64,000 bases of DNA from Arachis hypogaea (Eukaryota > Streptophyta > Magnoliopsida > Fabales > Fabaceae). A model generated the notes under the pieces. It did not search any database, was not told the DNA's origin, and worked only from the letters and a program-made list of their open reading frames with translations. Position 1 is the stretch's first letter. Each line of letters opens with the position of its first letter. The translations under genes were made by a program, and so were the position numbers. The DNA lies in NCBI RefSeq assembly GCF_003086295.3, contig NC_092046.1, positions 103,271,363-103,335,362 of the forward strand, in the 5' to 3' direction. Of this stretch, positions 10,655 to 23,651 are shown in pieces.

Positions 10655-12177
10655 CCTGAGTTATTTGAGAAGAAAGTATGAAACAGAAAGCAATTACATT
10701 GGCTATATTAGCAAGCATTTGAAGTTCATCAGAAGGGTTTTATGCAGAAAGTTGCAGCATCACTTTTTCATACTTATCAGGTAAGATTATCACTTTTTCA
10801 TTGCATCCATCAAACACTGCTATGGCCTCTTGTTATTCTTATGTCCTTGGCACTTTTCTCTTCTTTGTTTTTCTTTTCTTTTTCTTAGAGCTTCTTTGCT
10901 CCTTGTTTGCTTAGTGTCATGTGTTGCACAAGCCTTTGGCATTTTCTTTTTCTTATCAGTGCACTACACATATCCACTCCAGGCATTTTAGTTCACATTT
11001 CTTCTTGAGACATTGGTGCCCAGCACCTCTTTGTGTGACTAAATGTTTTGTATTTAGGTTGCTCTTGATAATGGACTTTTGGTTGATAATCCCGGGTTAG
11101 TTAACCCAAGTTACCGAGTGTTGAAACACTCCTCAGAACTTATTCATCCAAGCATATCCTTAATACATAAACACCACAGGCATTTGTCTCAGAAGTTCAA
11201 ACCATTGGTGCCTAGCTTATTTGGTTGCCCTTTTTCAATGGCTTTTTCTTCTTCTTTTTCTTTCTTTTTCATGGCCAAAGACATTTATTCATCAAGATCC
11301 ATAGACAGTTTTCAATTTCTACACAAAAAATGATAATTCTACACTCTATTTTTAGTGATCTGACTAAACAATCAAGCATGCATACCACCACTTAATTCTA
11401 CTTGATTTGTCACTAATTGAGCCAAGTTACTTTTGTTCAACTTTTCTTTTATTTTTGGAAACAGAACAAGCATGGCAAGCATTTGTTTAAGAAGGTGGAG
11501 TTATATCCAAACATCTAGGCATTCACTTTATTCAAAGCAATAAACAGACAAATATACTAAAAACTTCACATTCCAGAAAGATTCAACATTTACAGTTTAA
11601 ACCAGAACAAGCATGCTTTTGTTTGCCCTTTTTAAAGAATTATCAAGGAACAATACCACCTTGTGAAATTCCTTGTTTTCTCTTTGTTGCCAGGAAACAA
11701 TTTGATTTCTCCTTCTTCTCCTAAATGTTGCTTCATGCTTTAAGATCCTTGTTTCCTTTCCTGCAAAGAGTGATGAAGTTGCTTGCTTCTCAAGCACTTG
11801 AGTGGTTAGCTCAACTATGTGTGGGTAAGTATCTGAGTCTTAAGTTGGTGTGTGAACACCAAACTTAGTCTCCCACTTACTTCTCTGTGCTTTGAATCCT
11901 TGAGTTCTCTTTGGAATGAAGTTGCTGCTAAGGGTTTTAAGCATTCTGTGACTGCTTAGAATGGTTGTTCCTTTCATATAATTCAAAGGTTGTTGTGTTC
12001 AGTTGATCTTTATGGTGGAACACCAAACTTAGAGTCACACATTCCCCTTTGAATTATTGATCCACGAATTCATTGTTTGGTGTGAAACACCAAACTTAAT
12101 TCTTTGCAATGCACAGAGACTACTTCACCCTTTTTATTGAAACAAATAAAAGAAACAGCAAAAGGGTATTACCTCAG
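10655..12177. other. Non-coding 3' region of B
   Basis: No believable ORF in either strand. The region is T-rich on the plus strand and holds three further copies of AACACCAAACTTA (11855, 12019, 12086). In G the corresponding space contains an extra ORF; B has lost it or never had it. Confidence 0.75.
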
Positions 12178-12203
12178 GTTGGGTTGCCTCCCAACAAGCG
12201 CTT
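12178..12203 (-). ncRNA. Conserved AGGCAA-loop hairpin after pol of B
   Basis: In element sense the sequence reads AAGCGCTT, then GTTGGG-AGGCAA-CCCAAC, starting about 33 nt after the pol stop. The six-base stem encloses an invariant hexaloop. E and G have the same loop with compensated stem changes. Likely an RNA element of the retrotransposon transcript; its role is unknown to me. Confidence 0.7.
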
Positions 12204-12235
12204 CTTTAACGTCATTAGCTTGACGGTCAGCTTCC

Positions 12236-15200
12236 TCAGTTGAGGTGATATTTAACTTTGTCCTTCTCCTCCACATCTCCCAAGTAATGTTTGAGTCTTT
12301 GACCGTTCACAATGAAGGTTCGTTGTGACTTTTCTTCCATGATTTCTACTTGTCCATATTTGTAGACCTTGGTGACAAGGAATGGTCCAGACCACCTTGA
12401 TTTTAGCTTCCCTGGAAATAGCTTCAGCCTAGAATTGTAGAGCAATACTTTTTGTCCTTCTTCAAATTTCCTTGGGGCTATGTTGCTGTCATGCTTCTTC
12501 TTTGCTCTTTCTTTGTAAATTTTGGCATTCTCATAAGCTTCCGCTCTGAATTCTTCCAACTCTTGAATTTGCAACATCCTTCTTTCTCCAGCAGCTTTGT
12601 TGTCCAAGTTCAAAAGTTTCAAGGCCCAGTATGCCTTGTGCTCCAACTCCAGTGGCAAATGGCAAGCTTTTCCATATACTAGTTGGTAAGGAGACATTCC
12701 AATTGGTGTTTTGAAAGCTGTCCTATATGCCCAAAGAGCATCATCTAGCTTAATCGACCAGTCCTTCCTTGAAGTTCCCACAGTCTTTTCCAGGATCCTT
12801 TTGAGTTCTCTGTTAGATATTTCGGCTTGCCCACTTGTCTGTGGATGGTATGGTGTGGCTACCTTGTGTTTGACTCCATATTTTAGAAGCAATGCCTCTA
12901 ATGGTTTGTTGCAGAAGTGGCTTCCTCCATCACTGATGATTGCTCTTGGAACCCCAAAACGGCAAAAAATGTGTTTTCTGAGGAAGTTCATGACTACCTT
13001 ATTATCATTGGTTGGAGTTGCTATTGCTTCAACCCATTTGGAGACATAGTCTACTGCCACAAGAATGTAATTATTTGAGTATGAGGAGGGAAAGGGTCCC
13101 ATGAAATCTATCCCCCATACATCAAACAATTCAAGTTCCAGAATGAATTGTTGTGGCATTTCATTTCTTCTTGGCAGGTTCCCCGCTTTCTGGCATTCAT
13201 GGCAGTGCTTCACTAATTCTTTTGCATCTTTGAAGATAGTGGGCCAATAAAAACCACACTGCAACACCTTAGCTGTTGTTCTTTCTCCTGCAAAATGTCC
13301 TCCATAAGTGGAGCCATGGCAGTCCCATAAGACTTCCCTTCCTTCTTCCTCGGATATTCATCTTCTGAGTATGCCATCGGAACATTTTTTGAACAAGTAT
13401 GGTTCGTCCCAGATGAAGTATTTGGCATCATTTACCAATTTCTTCCTTTGATGTTTGTTGAATTCCAACGGTAAACTCCCAGTGGCCTTGAAGTTTGCTA
13501 TGTCTGCAAACCAGGGTGCTTTGTGAATTACCATGAGTTGTTCATCAGGAAAGCACTCATTTATATGTGTGCTTTGTGCGCTTCCTTCTTCACATGGTAT
13601 TCTTGATAAATGGTCTGCCACCTTGTTCTCTACACCCTTCTTGTCTTTGATTTCAATGTCAAATTCCTGCAACAAAAGAACCCATCTAATAAGTCTTGGT
13701 TTGGATTCTTGTTTAGCAAGTAAGTATTTTAAAGCTGAATGATTAGTGAAGACAATGACTTTAGATCCAATGAGATAGGATCTAAATTTGTCAAATGCAA
13801 AGACTATTGCCAAGAGTTCTTTTTCAGTGGTTGTGTAATTCCTTTGGTTATCATTCAAGACTTTACTGGCATAATAAATCACATGTACCAAATTGTCTTT
13901 CCTTTGTCCTAACACTGCCCCAATAGCAAGGTCTGATGCATCACACATCAGTTCAAAAGGTAAGTTCCAATCAGGTGGGGCAATGATAGGTGCAGAGGAA
14001 AGTTTTTGCTTCAAAAGTTCATAGGCTAGCATGCAATTTTTATCAAATACAAAGGGTGTATCAGAGACAAGCAAGTTACTCAAGGGTTTGGCTATTTTAG
14101 AAAAGTCTCTAATAAACCTTCTGTAAAAACCAGCGTGTCCCAAAAAACTCCTAACTGCCTTGACATTACTTGGTGGAGGTAATTTTTCAATGAGTTCCAC
14201 CTTAGCTCTGTCCACCTCAATGCCTCTATTAGAGATTTTGTGGCCAAGGACTATTCCTTCTGTGACCATGAAATGACACTTTTCCCAGTTTAATACTAGG
14301 TTAGTCTCTTGGCACCTCTTAAGCACCAAGGCAAGGTGGTGTAGGCAGCTAGGAAAAGAATCTCCAAACACAGAAAAATCGTCCATGAAGACCTCAATAA
14401 ATTTTTCAATCATGTCCGAAAAGATGGACAGCATGCATCTTTGGAAAGTGGCAGGTGCATTGCACAATCCAAAGGGCATGCGTCTATAAGCAAAAACTCC
14501 ATATGGACAAACAAATGATGTTTTCTCTTGATCTCTAGGATCAACTACTATTTGGTTGTAGCCTGAATATCCATCCAAAAAGCAATAGTAAGCATGTCCG
14601 GCAAGCCTTTCAAGCATCTGATCCATGAATGGGAGTGGGAAATGATCCTTTCTGGTGGCTTCATTGAGCTTCCTGTAGTCTATGCACATCCTCCACCCAG
14701 TGACGGTTCTTGTGGGTATGAGTTCGTTCTTCTCATTTGGCACCACAGTTATGCCACCTTTCTTGGGAACTACATGGATGGGACTAACCCATGGGCTATC
14801 AGAAATGGGGTAGATTACTCCTGCCTGCCATAACTTCATGACTTCCTTTTGTACCACTTCTTTCATGACGGGATTCAATCTTCTCTGAGCTTGAATGGAG
14901 GGTCTAGCATCCTCTTCTAACAAGATTTTATGCATGCATATGGATGAACTTATCCCCTTCAAATCGGCTAGGGTCCATCCAATGGCATCTTGATGAGTTT
15001 GTAGCACCTTGATCAATTCTCCTTCCTGTTCTTGGCTCAGGGCAGAGCTAATGATAACAGGGTGACTCTCATCACTACCCAAGTATGCATACTTGAGATT
15101 AGGGGGCAATGCTTTGAGCTCAGGTTTTGGTGCTTCCTTCTCTTCTTTCACTCTCTCTGGCGTGCTGGGCATGGTTGTTTCAGCAGCCTTGATGTCACTA

Positions 15201-17641
15201 ACTTCAATATCCTTGGTGAACTCCTCCTCTGCCACTTCCTTTATTGTTTCCTCAAAAGTTTCTTGTACTGCAATGTCCACTACATCAACCCTCATGCATT
15301 CCCTTAGTGATTCTGATGGATAGCTCATTGCCTTGAATACGTTAAACACCAATTTCTCATCATGTAGTCTAAGAGTGAGTTCACCCTTTTGTACATCTAT
15401 GATGGCTCCAGCAGTAGCTAGGAAGGGTCTTCCCAGAATTATTGAAGCTTTGGCTTCTTCCTCCATATCTAACACCACAAAATCAGCAGGAAATATAAAA
15501 TCTCCCACTTTCACCAACAAATCCTCAACTATCCCATGAGGGAATTTAAAAGTTCGATCTGCCAATTGGAGGGCCATTCTTGTTGGTTTGGCTTCCTCAA
15601 TCTTCATTCTTCTCATCATTGTTAGAGACATCAAATTGATGCTGGCCCCTAAGTCACACAAGGCCTTCTCCACCATGACTTCTCCTATGATGCAGGGGAT
15701 TTGGAAACTGCCTGGGTCCTTCAATTTCTGAGGCAATTTGTGCTGAATGATGGCACTGCATTCTTCAGTTAACAACACAGTTTCCTCATTTCTCCAGCTT
15801 CTCTTCTTGGTCATTAATTCTTTTAAGAATTTTGCATAGAGTGGCATTTGCTCTATTGCCTCAGCAAACGGAATGTTGATTTGGAGCTTCTTGAAAATCT
15901 CCAAGAACCTGGAGAATTGACCATCCTTTTCACTTTTCATCAAACGTTGAGGATATGGTGCTTTAGGTGTATAAGGCTTCAGGACCTCTTTTTCTTTTTC
16001 TTTTGTTGCGGACGGTGTAAAAGATTGTCCTTGTTCCTTGTCTCTCATATGTTCCCTTGCTTCATCCTCTGTGGTTTCCTTTGAGATCTCCTTTAGATTC
16101 TTTCCACTTCTGAGGGTTATGGCCTTACATTCTTCCCTTGCAATAGCCTTGGCAGCATGAGAAACGCTTGTCCCAGGGGTTTGCTTAGACAAATACAAAA
16201 TTTGATTTTCTAGCTTCTGGATGGCAGCTCCTTGGTTTTGCAGGTTAGAATTTACTTCTTCCTTAAAAGCTTTCAATTCGGTTATGTCTTGACTCATGGT
16301 TGCAAGCATTCCTTCTATCCGGTTTAATTGATCTTGAAATTGTTGGTTCGGATTAGGTTGGGTAGGTTGATTGTTTTGGCCATGATATGATGGTTGGGAG
16401 TAAGTGTTTTGTGTGGCTTGGTATGATCTTTGGTTGGAGTTTTGGTATGTGGAATTGTTATGTTGGTTGTGGTTGTAAGGTTTGTGGTTTTGTGGTTGGG
16501 TTTGTTGGTTCCCCCACCCAAAGTTTGGGTGATTTTTCCATCCTGGGTTGTAAGTGTTGGAATGTGGATCATATGATTGCCTTTGTTGGTTTCCCACATA
16601 GTTGGCCTCTTCCCAATCACCTCCTTCAATGCTTACTTCCTCTTGATCTTGTGTGTGTATTGCAGCCACTTGCTTTGTTTCTAATTGCCTGGTAAGCTCT
16701 GCTAGTTGCTTGGCAAACACCTTGTTTTGGGCTAGAATTGTATCAACATGGTTCAGCTCCATGACTCCCTTAGTGTTGTGCCTCTCTGATGCATAGTAGT
16801 ACTCATTCTCAGCCACTGTCTCAATCACTTCAATGGCTTCTTCCACAGTCTTTTTCCTGTTCAATGAACCTCCTGATGAATGGTCTACAGCCTTCCTTGA
16901 TTCATAAGAGAGTCCATCATAGAAAATATGCAATTGCACCCAATCATGGAACATGTCTGGTGGGCATTTCCTTGTCAAATCCTTGAATCTCTCCCATGCC
17001 TCGTAGAGAGTTTCACCATCTTGTTGTCTAAAAGTTTGAACCTCAGATCGAAGCCTATTGACCTTTTGTGGGGGGTAGAAACGTGCCAGAAACTTGCTTT
17101 CCACCTCATCCCATGTTGTTAGACTCCCCCTTGGGAATGATTCCAGCCACTTAGCTTCCTTGTCCCTAAGTGAAAATGGGAACAAAAGCAGTTTATAGGC
17201 ATCTTCCTGGACTCCATTGGACTTCACAGTGTCACAAATTCTCAGGAATTTTGTGAGATGTTGGTTGGGATCTTCATTAGCACTCCCACCAAATGAACAA
17301 TGATTCTCCACAAGTGATATTAGCTGTGGTTTGAGCTCAAAATTGTTGGCCTGAATGGGTGGTTTCTGAATGCTGCTACCACAATTCCCAGAGGTTGGGT
17401 TTATGTATGAACTAAGAACCCTCCTCTCAGGAATGGCATTGTTTCCATCTGCTCTCTCATGGTTGTGAACTTCTCTATCCATGTTGAGATCTAGAGCTTC
17501 CTCAAAATTGTCCTCAGATTCTCCTTCAGATTCCTCTTCTCCCAGTACTCTCTTCCCTCTTGCTTCCCTTCTCAGTCTATGAAGGGTCCTCTCTGGTTCG
17601 GTATATGGAGGAGTTGATGTCTCTCCTCTCCTACCTGTCAT
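12236..17641 (-). pseudogene. gag-pol: gag-pol polyprotein of B, one premature stop
   Basis: ATG at 17641 (MTGRRGETS) is preferred; the open frame begins 24 nt earlier without an ATG. In order: gag core (about residues 60-330), a Gln/Asn-rich stretch (about 350-450), protease DLGASINL (about 664), reverse transcriptase with FMDD (about 1085), RNase H, integrase with zinc finger, D-D-E core and C-terminal region. Only one break is seen: TGA at 13358-13360 where G has Cys, between RNase H and the integrase finger; the same frame continues to 12236. In RNase H the usual T-D-H triad reads T-N-H near 13745, which removes a catalytic aspartate. With few other lesions, both changes look recent. Confidence 0.93.
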
Positions 17642-17900
17642 ACAAGAACACAGCACAGGCAACAAACAAGTGAAATACTCTTGGTTAATGGAAGAGTATG
17701 GTTAGAGCAGTTGAGGAATTAATTCAAACAGTTAGTGAGTCAGTGAGTTAGTTGCTTGAATTTAAAGGCATAAAGAAAGAAAGCATGTAACAGAGTGCAG
17801 AAATTAAAATTCAACAAGTAACTTGTACTGAATTAATCAAAACAAAAAAAATGCTCAATCTAGTTAACTTCCAATTTGAGAATTGTCAATCGAAAACCAA
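17642..17900 (-). other. 5' leader of B between primer site and gag
   Basis: About 260 nt of A-rich plus-strand sequence without an ORF. In element sense this is the untranslated leader between the primer binding site and the gag ATG, where packaging signals would be expected. Confidence 0.6.
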
Positions 17901-17918
17901 TCCCCGGCAACGGCGCCA
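17901..17918 (-). other. Primer binding site of B (tRNA-Asp)
   Basis: The plus strand reads TCCCCGGCAACGGCGCCA, so the minus strand carries TGGCGCCGTTGCCGGGGA, a perfect complement to the tRNA-Asp 3' end. A 6-nt spacer separates it from the 5' LTR. It fixes the minus orientation. Confidence 0.95.
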
Positions 17919-18878
17919 TAAACTTGATGCGCATAAACTAGTTATGCTACGATTTAGGAAATTGCACGATCGGCAAAATTCCTTCCGGCAAGTGCACCGG
18001 TTATCGTCAAGTAAAAACTCACAATAGAGTGAGGTCGAATCCCACAAGGATTGGTTGAGTGAGCAATTTGGATTAGAAGTATGTTCTAGTTGAGCGGAAT
18101 CAAAATTTAGATGAGAATTTCGGAATGTAAAATTGGCGGGAAACGTAAATGACAAGAAATTTAAATGGCGGAATCTTAAATTGCATGAATTAAAGAGCAG
18201 AAGCTAAATTGCTGAAATTAAAAGGGAATGGGGGTGATTGCATGAATTGAGTTGCAGAATGTAAAGAGAAAGTGGAAATCAGAAATGGGGAATTCATTGG
18301 GTTATAGGAGATATTGAGATCTCCGAATCAAAACATGTTTATCTCTTCCTCAACCAATGCGTTCATTGAATTTTGCTTGGCAATCTTATATGATTGGATC
18401 CCAATCCCTTGGCTCACCAATTCTCTCTAAAAACGAACAAATTCCCAATCCCTTGGTTTAAATGTTCATAAGAAGAGATGATGCTCGATCACTGATTATA
18501 CCACACAGTTTCATGAACCACAATTTGGTAGGATTACATGTCACAATATCCATCCAAACCCCAATCCAATTCACTGTGAGAAAGCTTCTCTAGCATGAAT
18601 CCTCCATTCCTTTCCCAAGGTTCCGAAGGATTCCAATTATGGGTAGTTTCTTTCCCAAGACAACTACCCAATGGAATTAGATCGAGAAGCTTTCTAACAA
18701 AATTCAAGAGAAAAGATTGAAGAAGAAGATAAACTATTATTGATTCATTGAATTACAATAGAGCTCCCTAACCCAATGAAAGGGGGTTTAGTGAGTCATA
18801 GCTCTGAATTCAATTACAAAGATATGAAAACTAGCCAAATGAAAAGGTCAAAAGTCCTTCCTAACTTAAATTCTATCC

Positions 18879-18886
18879 TATTTATA
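18879..18886 (-). promoter_or_regulatory. TATA box of the B 5' LTR
   Basis: TATAAATA on the minus strand, inside GTGTATAAATAGGATAG. This is the expected core promoter for the B genomic RNA; the palindrome array lies upstream of it. Confidence 0.65.
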
Positions 18887-19209
18887 CACTTTCTATATTG
18901 AGCTTCTGTTGTGTTTCTTGGGCTTTGAGGCCTCTCCCTGCTTTCCTTTTGCCTTGGGTTTATGATCCATAATCTTGATGAGGCTGTTGATCCAAATTCT
19001 GTAACATTCATTGAGCCAACTTAGTGATAATCAAATAATGACACATGACTCAATAAATTGAAATTTCAGACTCATCAATCCTTCAGGCCCAATCCCATAA
19101 ACCATGATATTCAATTGGGTTTCATACCAGAGTAAGTTTAAGTTAATGTTTGTGCTCAAATACTAACTTAAACCGCAATATTGTTGGCCCAGAAACCTTT
19201 TCCAAGAGT

Positions 19210-20041
19210 GGCGTTTAAGTTGCAGTTTAAGCTTAAACTGTAGCTTAAACGCCAGACACTTCCAGTGATGCCTTTTGTGGAAGCACGTTTAAGCTTCAGT
19301 TTAAGGTTAAACTGAAGCTTAAACGTGGAAATGGAAGAAGGCAGCCCTGGAGGGTAACTTAGTCGAACACGTTTAAGCTTCAGTTTAAGGTTAAACTGAA
19401 GCTTAAACGTGGAGATAGAAAGGGCAGCCCTGGAGGTGGAACACGTTTAAGCTCCAGTTTAAGGTTAAACTGGAGCTTAAACGTGGAAATGGAAGAAGGC
19501 ATCCTGGAGGTCGAACACGTTTAAGCTCCAGTTTAAGGTTAAACTGGAGCTTAAACGTGGAAGCTGAGAAAGGTAGCCCTGGAGGTGTCGAACACGTTTA
19601 AGCTCCAGTTTAAGGTTAAACTGGAGCTTAAACGTGGAAGCTGAGAAAGGTAGCCCTGGAGGTGTCGAACACGTTTAAGCTCCAGTTTAAGGTTAAACTG
19701 GAGCTTAAACGTGGAAATGGAGAAAGCAACCCTGGAGGAGAAACTTGGTCGAACACGTTTAAGCTCTAGTTTAAGGTCAAACTGGAGCTTAAACGTGGAA
19801 ATGGCTCCCTGGTGCTTTTCCCCTTTCTGGCGTTTGCCCTTCTCACTTCTGGCGTTTAACCTCCAGTTTAAGGTTAAACTGGAGGTTAAACGTGGAAATG
19901 CTTCTTTGGTGAGACTTTCATTCTGGCGTTTAACCTCCAGTTTAAGGTTAAACTGGAGGTTAAACTTCAGTTTCAGCATTTCTTAGCCTTCATGATTTTG
20001 GCGTTTAAGCTCCAGTTTAGGCTTAAACTGGAACTTAAACT
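19210..20041. repeat. Palindrome array in the B 5' LTR (U3)
   Basis: Same eleven units, order and spacing as at 9477-10308; I see one base difference within the array span (a linker base near 19437). Both copies kept every palindrome intact since insertion. Confidence 0.95.
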
Positions 20042-20349
20042 CCACATGTGATATTCAAGCTTCCTTTATTGACTTTGTTGCTTCCTTGCCTAGCCTCTTC
20101 TTCCCTGAAATCATCCAAACAATTGCATCAAAGTCTTGCAAAATTTCATGAGAAATCTTCCATTCATAGCATTCAAGTAATATAACTAAAAACTCATGGA
20201 ATTTGCATCAAAATCATACTGTTTGGATGGTTCATTGCTTTGTTCTTCTTTTAACCATTATTGGTTACTTTAAGCTCAAGAAAATGCATAAAACATCTAA
20301 AACTATCAAAAAAATGCTAGTGAAACTAGCCTAAGATGCCTTGGCATCA

Positions 20350-20354
20350 ACGTC
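20350..20354. other. Right target-site duplication of B (ACGTC)
   Basis: Exact copy of 8187-8191, directly after the CA end of the 5' LTR of B. Confidence 0.97.
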
Positions 20355-23300
20355 GCTATTATAATGAAAGCCTAAACTTCAGAGGAAAAGGAGAATAGTT
20401 CCACACAATCGAGTTGGGCGGAGTTCAATGACGGGAAGATCTTCGTCCCCAACCAGAGGGCGAGATAGAAAAGATTCAGATCGGGGACACCCCGGAAAAA
20501 GCAACTAATATTGGTACAATCCTCAAAAGATATTTAAAAGAATTACTAATACAATTCTTACGAGATAACGTCGACCTCTTTGCATGGAAAGCCGCAGACA
20601 TGCCAGGCATAGACCCAAAACTAATGTGTCATAAGTTGGCAGTTTACCCAGGATCTCGACCAGTGCAGCAAAGACGAAGAAAACTTGCGCCAGAGCGATC
20701 CCAGGCTGTGGAAGAGCAAGTACAAGCACTGCTGGAAGCCGGATTTATAAGAGAAGTCAAATACCCACTATGACTAGCCAACGTCATCTTGGTGAAAAAA
20801 TCGAATGGGAAGTGGCGAATGTGCACCGATTACACTGATCTCAACAAAGCTTGCCCAAAAGATCCATACCCACTCCCAAGTATTGACGCCCTGGTAGATG
20901 CTCCTCTGGATATAAATATCTCTCGTTTATGGATGTATATTCAGGATACAACCAAATTCCCATGTATCCACCAGATCAAGAAAAGACCTCGTTCTTAACA
21001 CCAAAAGTGAACTACTGTTACATCGCGATGCCTTTCGGTCTCAAGAACGCAGGAGCTACTTATCAAAGACTAATGAATAAAGTTTTCTCGGATCACATTG
21101 GAAAGATCATGGAGGTCTATGTGGACGACATGCTAATAAAAACACAAAGTGAAGAGACATTATTGTCCGACCTGGCTCAAGTGTTCGACACCATAAGGAA
21201 GCATGACATGCGACTCAATCTCGCAAAATGCACCTTTGCAGTAGAAGCAGGTAAATTCTTAGGTTTCATGCTCACTCAAAGAGGAATTGAAGCAAATCCA
21301 GACAAATGTCAGGCCATACTCAACATGAAAAGCCCAACCTGTGTCAAAGAAGTACAGCAACTCAACGGGAGATTGGCCGCCCTATCCCGATTCTTAGCAG
21401 GAGCCGCGATAAGATCTCTCCCCTTCTATGCTACTTTAAGAAAGGGAAAACAGTTCGAATGGACAATAGAGTGCGAACAAGCCTTCCAAGACTTTAAGAA
21501 GTTCTTAGGACAGCCACCTATTCTATCCCGACCACGAGTAGGAGAACCACTTATATTATATCTCACAGTGGGAAGCAGGGCAGTAGCATCAGCACTAGTC
21601 AGAGAAGACGAAAATGGACAACAACTCGTCTACTTTATTAGTAAAGCACTACAGGGATCCGAGCTGAACTACCAAAAAATAGAAAAATTTGCATATACGC
21701 TCATTCTAACATCTAGACGACTCCGCCCTTACTTCCAGACCCACACCATCAAAGTTCGCACCAACCAACCCTTGAAAGGAATATTGTAGAAAACAGATTT
21801 AGCAGGAAGAATTCTACAATGGGCAGTCGAGTTGTCAGAGTTCGACCTCCAATATGAAGCTCGGACGGCCATTAAGTCACAATATCTGGCCGATTTTATC
21901 GCAGAATTTACGGATGCCCTGGAAACCCTCACAGAGTGGAATCTTTATGTGGACGGTTCTTCAAATAAAATTGGAAGCGGCGCAGGAGTGATAATAGAAA
22001 GCAACCAGGGAACCCAAGTTGAGCTCTCCCTCAAGTTCGGGTTCCCGGCTTCGAATAACTAAGCAGAATACGAAGCACTGCTAGCTGGTTTGAAGCTGGC
22101 TGAAGAGGTTGGAGCTCGAAAACTCAACATCTACAGCGATTCGTAAGTTGTCACATCACAAATAACAGGGAACTACCAAGCTAAAGATCCCACCATGAAA
22201 AGGTATTTAGATAAGACCAAGCAACAGCTCGGACAAATCAGGGAATATAAGATATACCACATACCCCGAGAACAAAATGCTCGAGCTGACGTACTATCGA
22301 AACTAGCCAGCACTAAACCAGGAGCAACAATAGAAGCCTCATCCAGGAAATGTTACAGAACCCGTCAATCTCGGAAGAGAAAAAAGTCCTAGCCATAACA
22401 AACCAGGACCAAGGATGGATGACTCCCATAATTAACTACCTCAGAGCAGGAACACTCCCCACAGAAGAAAAAGAGGCAAAAAGGCTAAAAAGGGAGGCAC
22501 AGTACTACACCATTATAAACAACATCCTGTACAAAAGAGGGATCTCAGTACCATTACTGAAATGTGTACCGACCTCCCACACAAAGGAAGTGTTAAAAGA
22601 AGTACACGGCGGCATTTGTAGCAATCACCTCGGAGCACGAGCTCTAGCCAAAAAAGTGCTCCGGACGGGGTTTTATTGGCCAACTCTACAGAAAGAAGCT
22701 ACAAAATTTGTAAAGACATGCCCACCATGTCAGAAACATGCCAACTTTCACATCGCCCCACCAGAAGAGCTCGTCAGTGTAACTTCCCCTTGGCCATTTG
22801 CAAGGTGGAGGCTCGACCTTCTTGGCCCCTTCCCCCAGGGGTCAGGACAAGTTAAATTTTTCATAGTAGGGGTAGACTATTTCACAAAATGGATTGAGGC
22901 AGAGCCCCTTGCCAACGCCACCGCTCAAAGAAGCCAGAAATTCCTATATAGAAAGATTGTCACAAGGTTTGGGGTTCCACACTCCATCACCACGGACAAT
23001 GGCACCCAATTCACAGACGCAGGTTTCAGGAGACTAGTAGCCGACTTAAATATAAAACACCAGTTCACCTCCGTCGAACACCCTCAAGCCAATGGACAGG
23101 CCGAAGCCGCCAACAAAGTCATATTGGCTGGGTTGTAACGGAGACTACAAGATGCAAAGGGAGCTTGGGCCTAAGAACTTCCGCAAGTCCTATGGGCATA
23201 TCGAACAACGCCACACTCCACCACAAATGAATCACCATTTCGACTAGCATATGGAGTGGAGGCAATGATCCCAGTAGAGATCGAGGAAGGGTCATCCAGA

Positions 23301-23651
23301 GTAGTCCACTACAATGAAGAAGCCAACTCCCAAATTCAGAGGAAAAAACTCGACCTACTACCTGAAATCCAAGAAAGAGCTCGGATCAAGGAAGAAGCAC
23401 TAAAACGACGGATGGCTTCCAGATATAATCAAAAGGTAGTGCCGAGAAGTTTCACAGAGAATGATCTCATATTAATTCGAAATGATATCGGAACAACTCG
23501 ACCAGGAGAAGGAAAGTTGGCAGCAAACTGGAAAGGACCCTACCGAGTTGTAGAAGTACTCGGGAAGGGCTACTACAGACTGTCTGAACTCGATGGATGA
23601 GAGATTCCTAGGTCATGGCATGCCTACAAGCTAAGAAGGTACTACAGTTAG
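20355..23651 (+). pseudogene. pol: pol of C after the B insertion (RT, two RNase H domains, integrase)
   Basis: The frame resumes at the protease-RT linker. Reverse transcriptase motifs include CTDYTDLNKACPKDPYPLPS and the YVDD box near 21119. The Ty3-type RNase H (about 21530-21780) is degenerate, with TNQ where TDQ is usual. A second RNase H-like domain, LYVDGSSNKIGSGAGV, follows at 21940-22290. Integrase carries a zinc finger (CPPCQKH) and core motifs ITTDNGTQFTD and HPQANGQAE, ending RRYYS. Frameshifts fall near 20910 and 22350 and several stops occur (for example TAG at 21787 and stops near 22060, 22145, 23136 and 23172). Not functional. Confidence 0.9.

Larger units (their letters stand above)
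8192..20349 (-). mobile_element. B: nearly intact, young Athila-like Ty3/gypsy retrotransposon
   Basis: The element is 12158 bp with two 2425-bp LTRs, a perfect 5-bp duplication, a tRNA-Asp primer site at 17901-17918 and a gag-pol frame at 12236-17641 on the minus strand. I count about six LTR-LTR mismatches by eye, 0.25%, which points to a very recent insertion (order of 0.1-0.2 million years with usual plant rates). There is no ORF between pol and the 3' LTR, unlike G. It inserted into the gag-pol of C. Confidence 0.96.
17925..20349 (-). repeat. 5' LTR of B (2425 bp)
   Basis: Co-linear with the 3' LTR at an offset of 9733 bp without indels that I can see. The promoter TATA box (TATAAATA on the minus strand) is at 18879-18886, and the conserved U5 block is at 17984-18063. 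Confidence 0.97.

Noticed and set aside
13358..13360. Programmed stop readthrough in B
   Set aside because: No known readthrough context seen and the codon aligns with Cys in G; a point mutation is simpler. Kept only as a thing to check.
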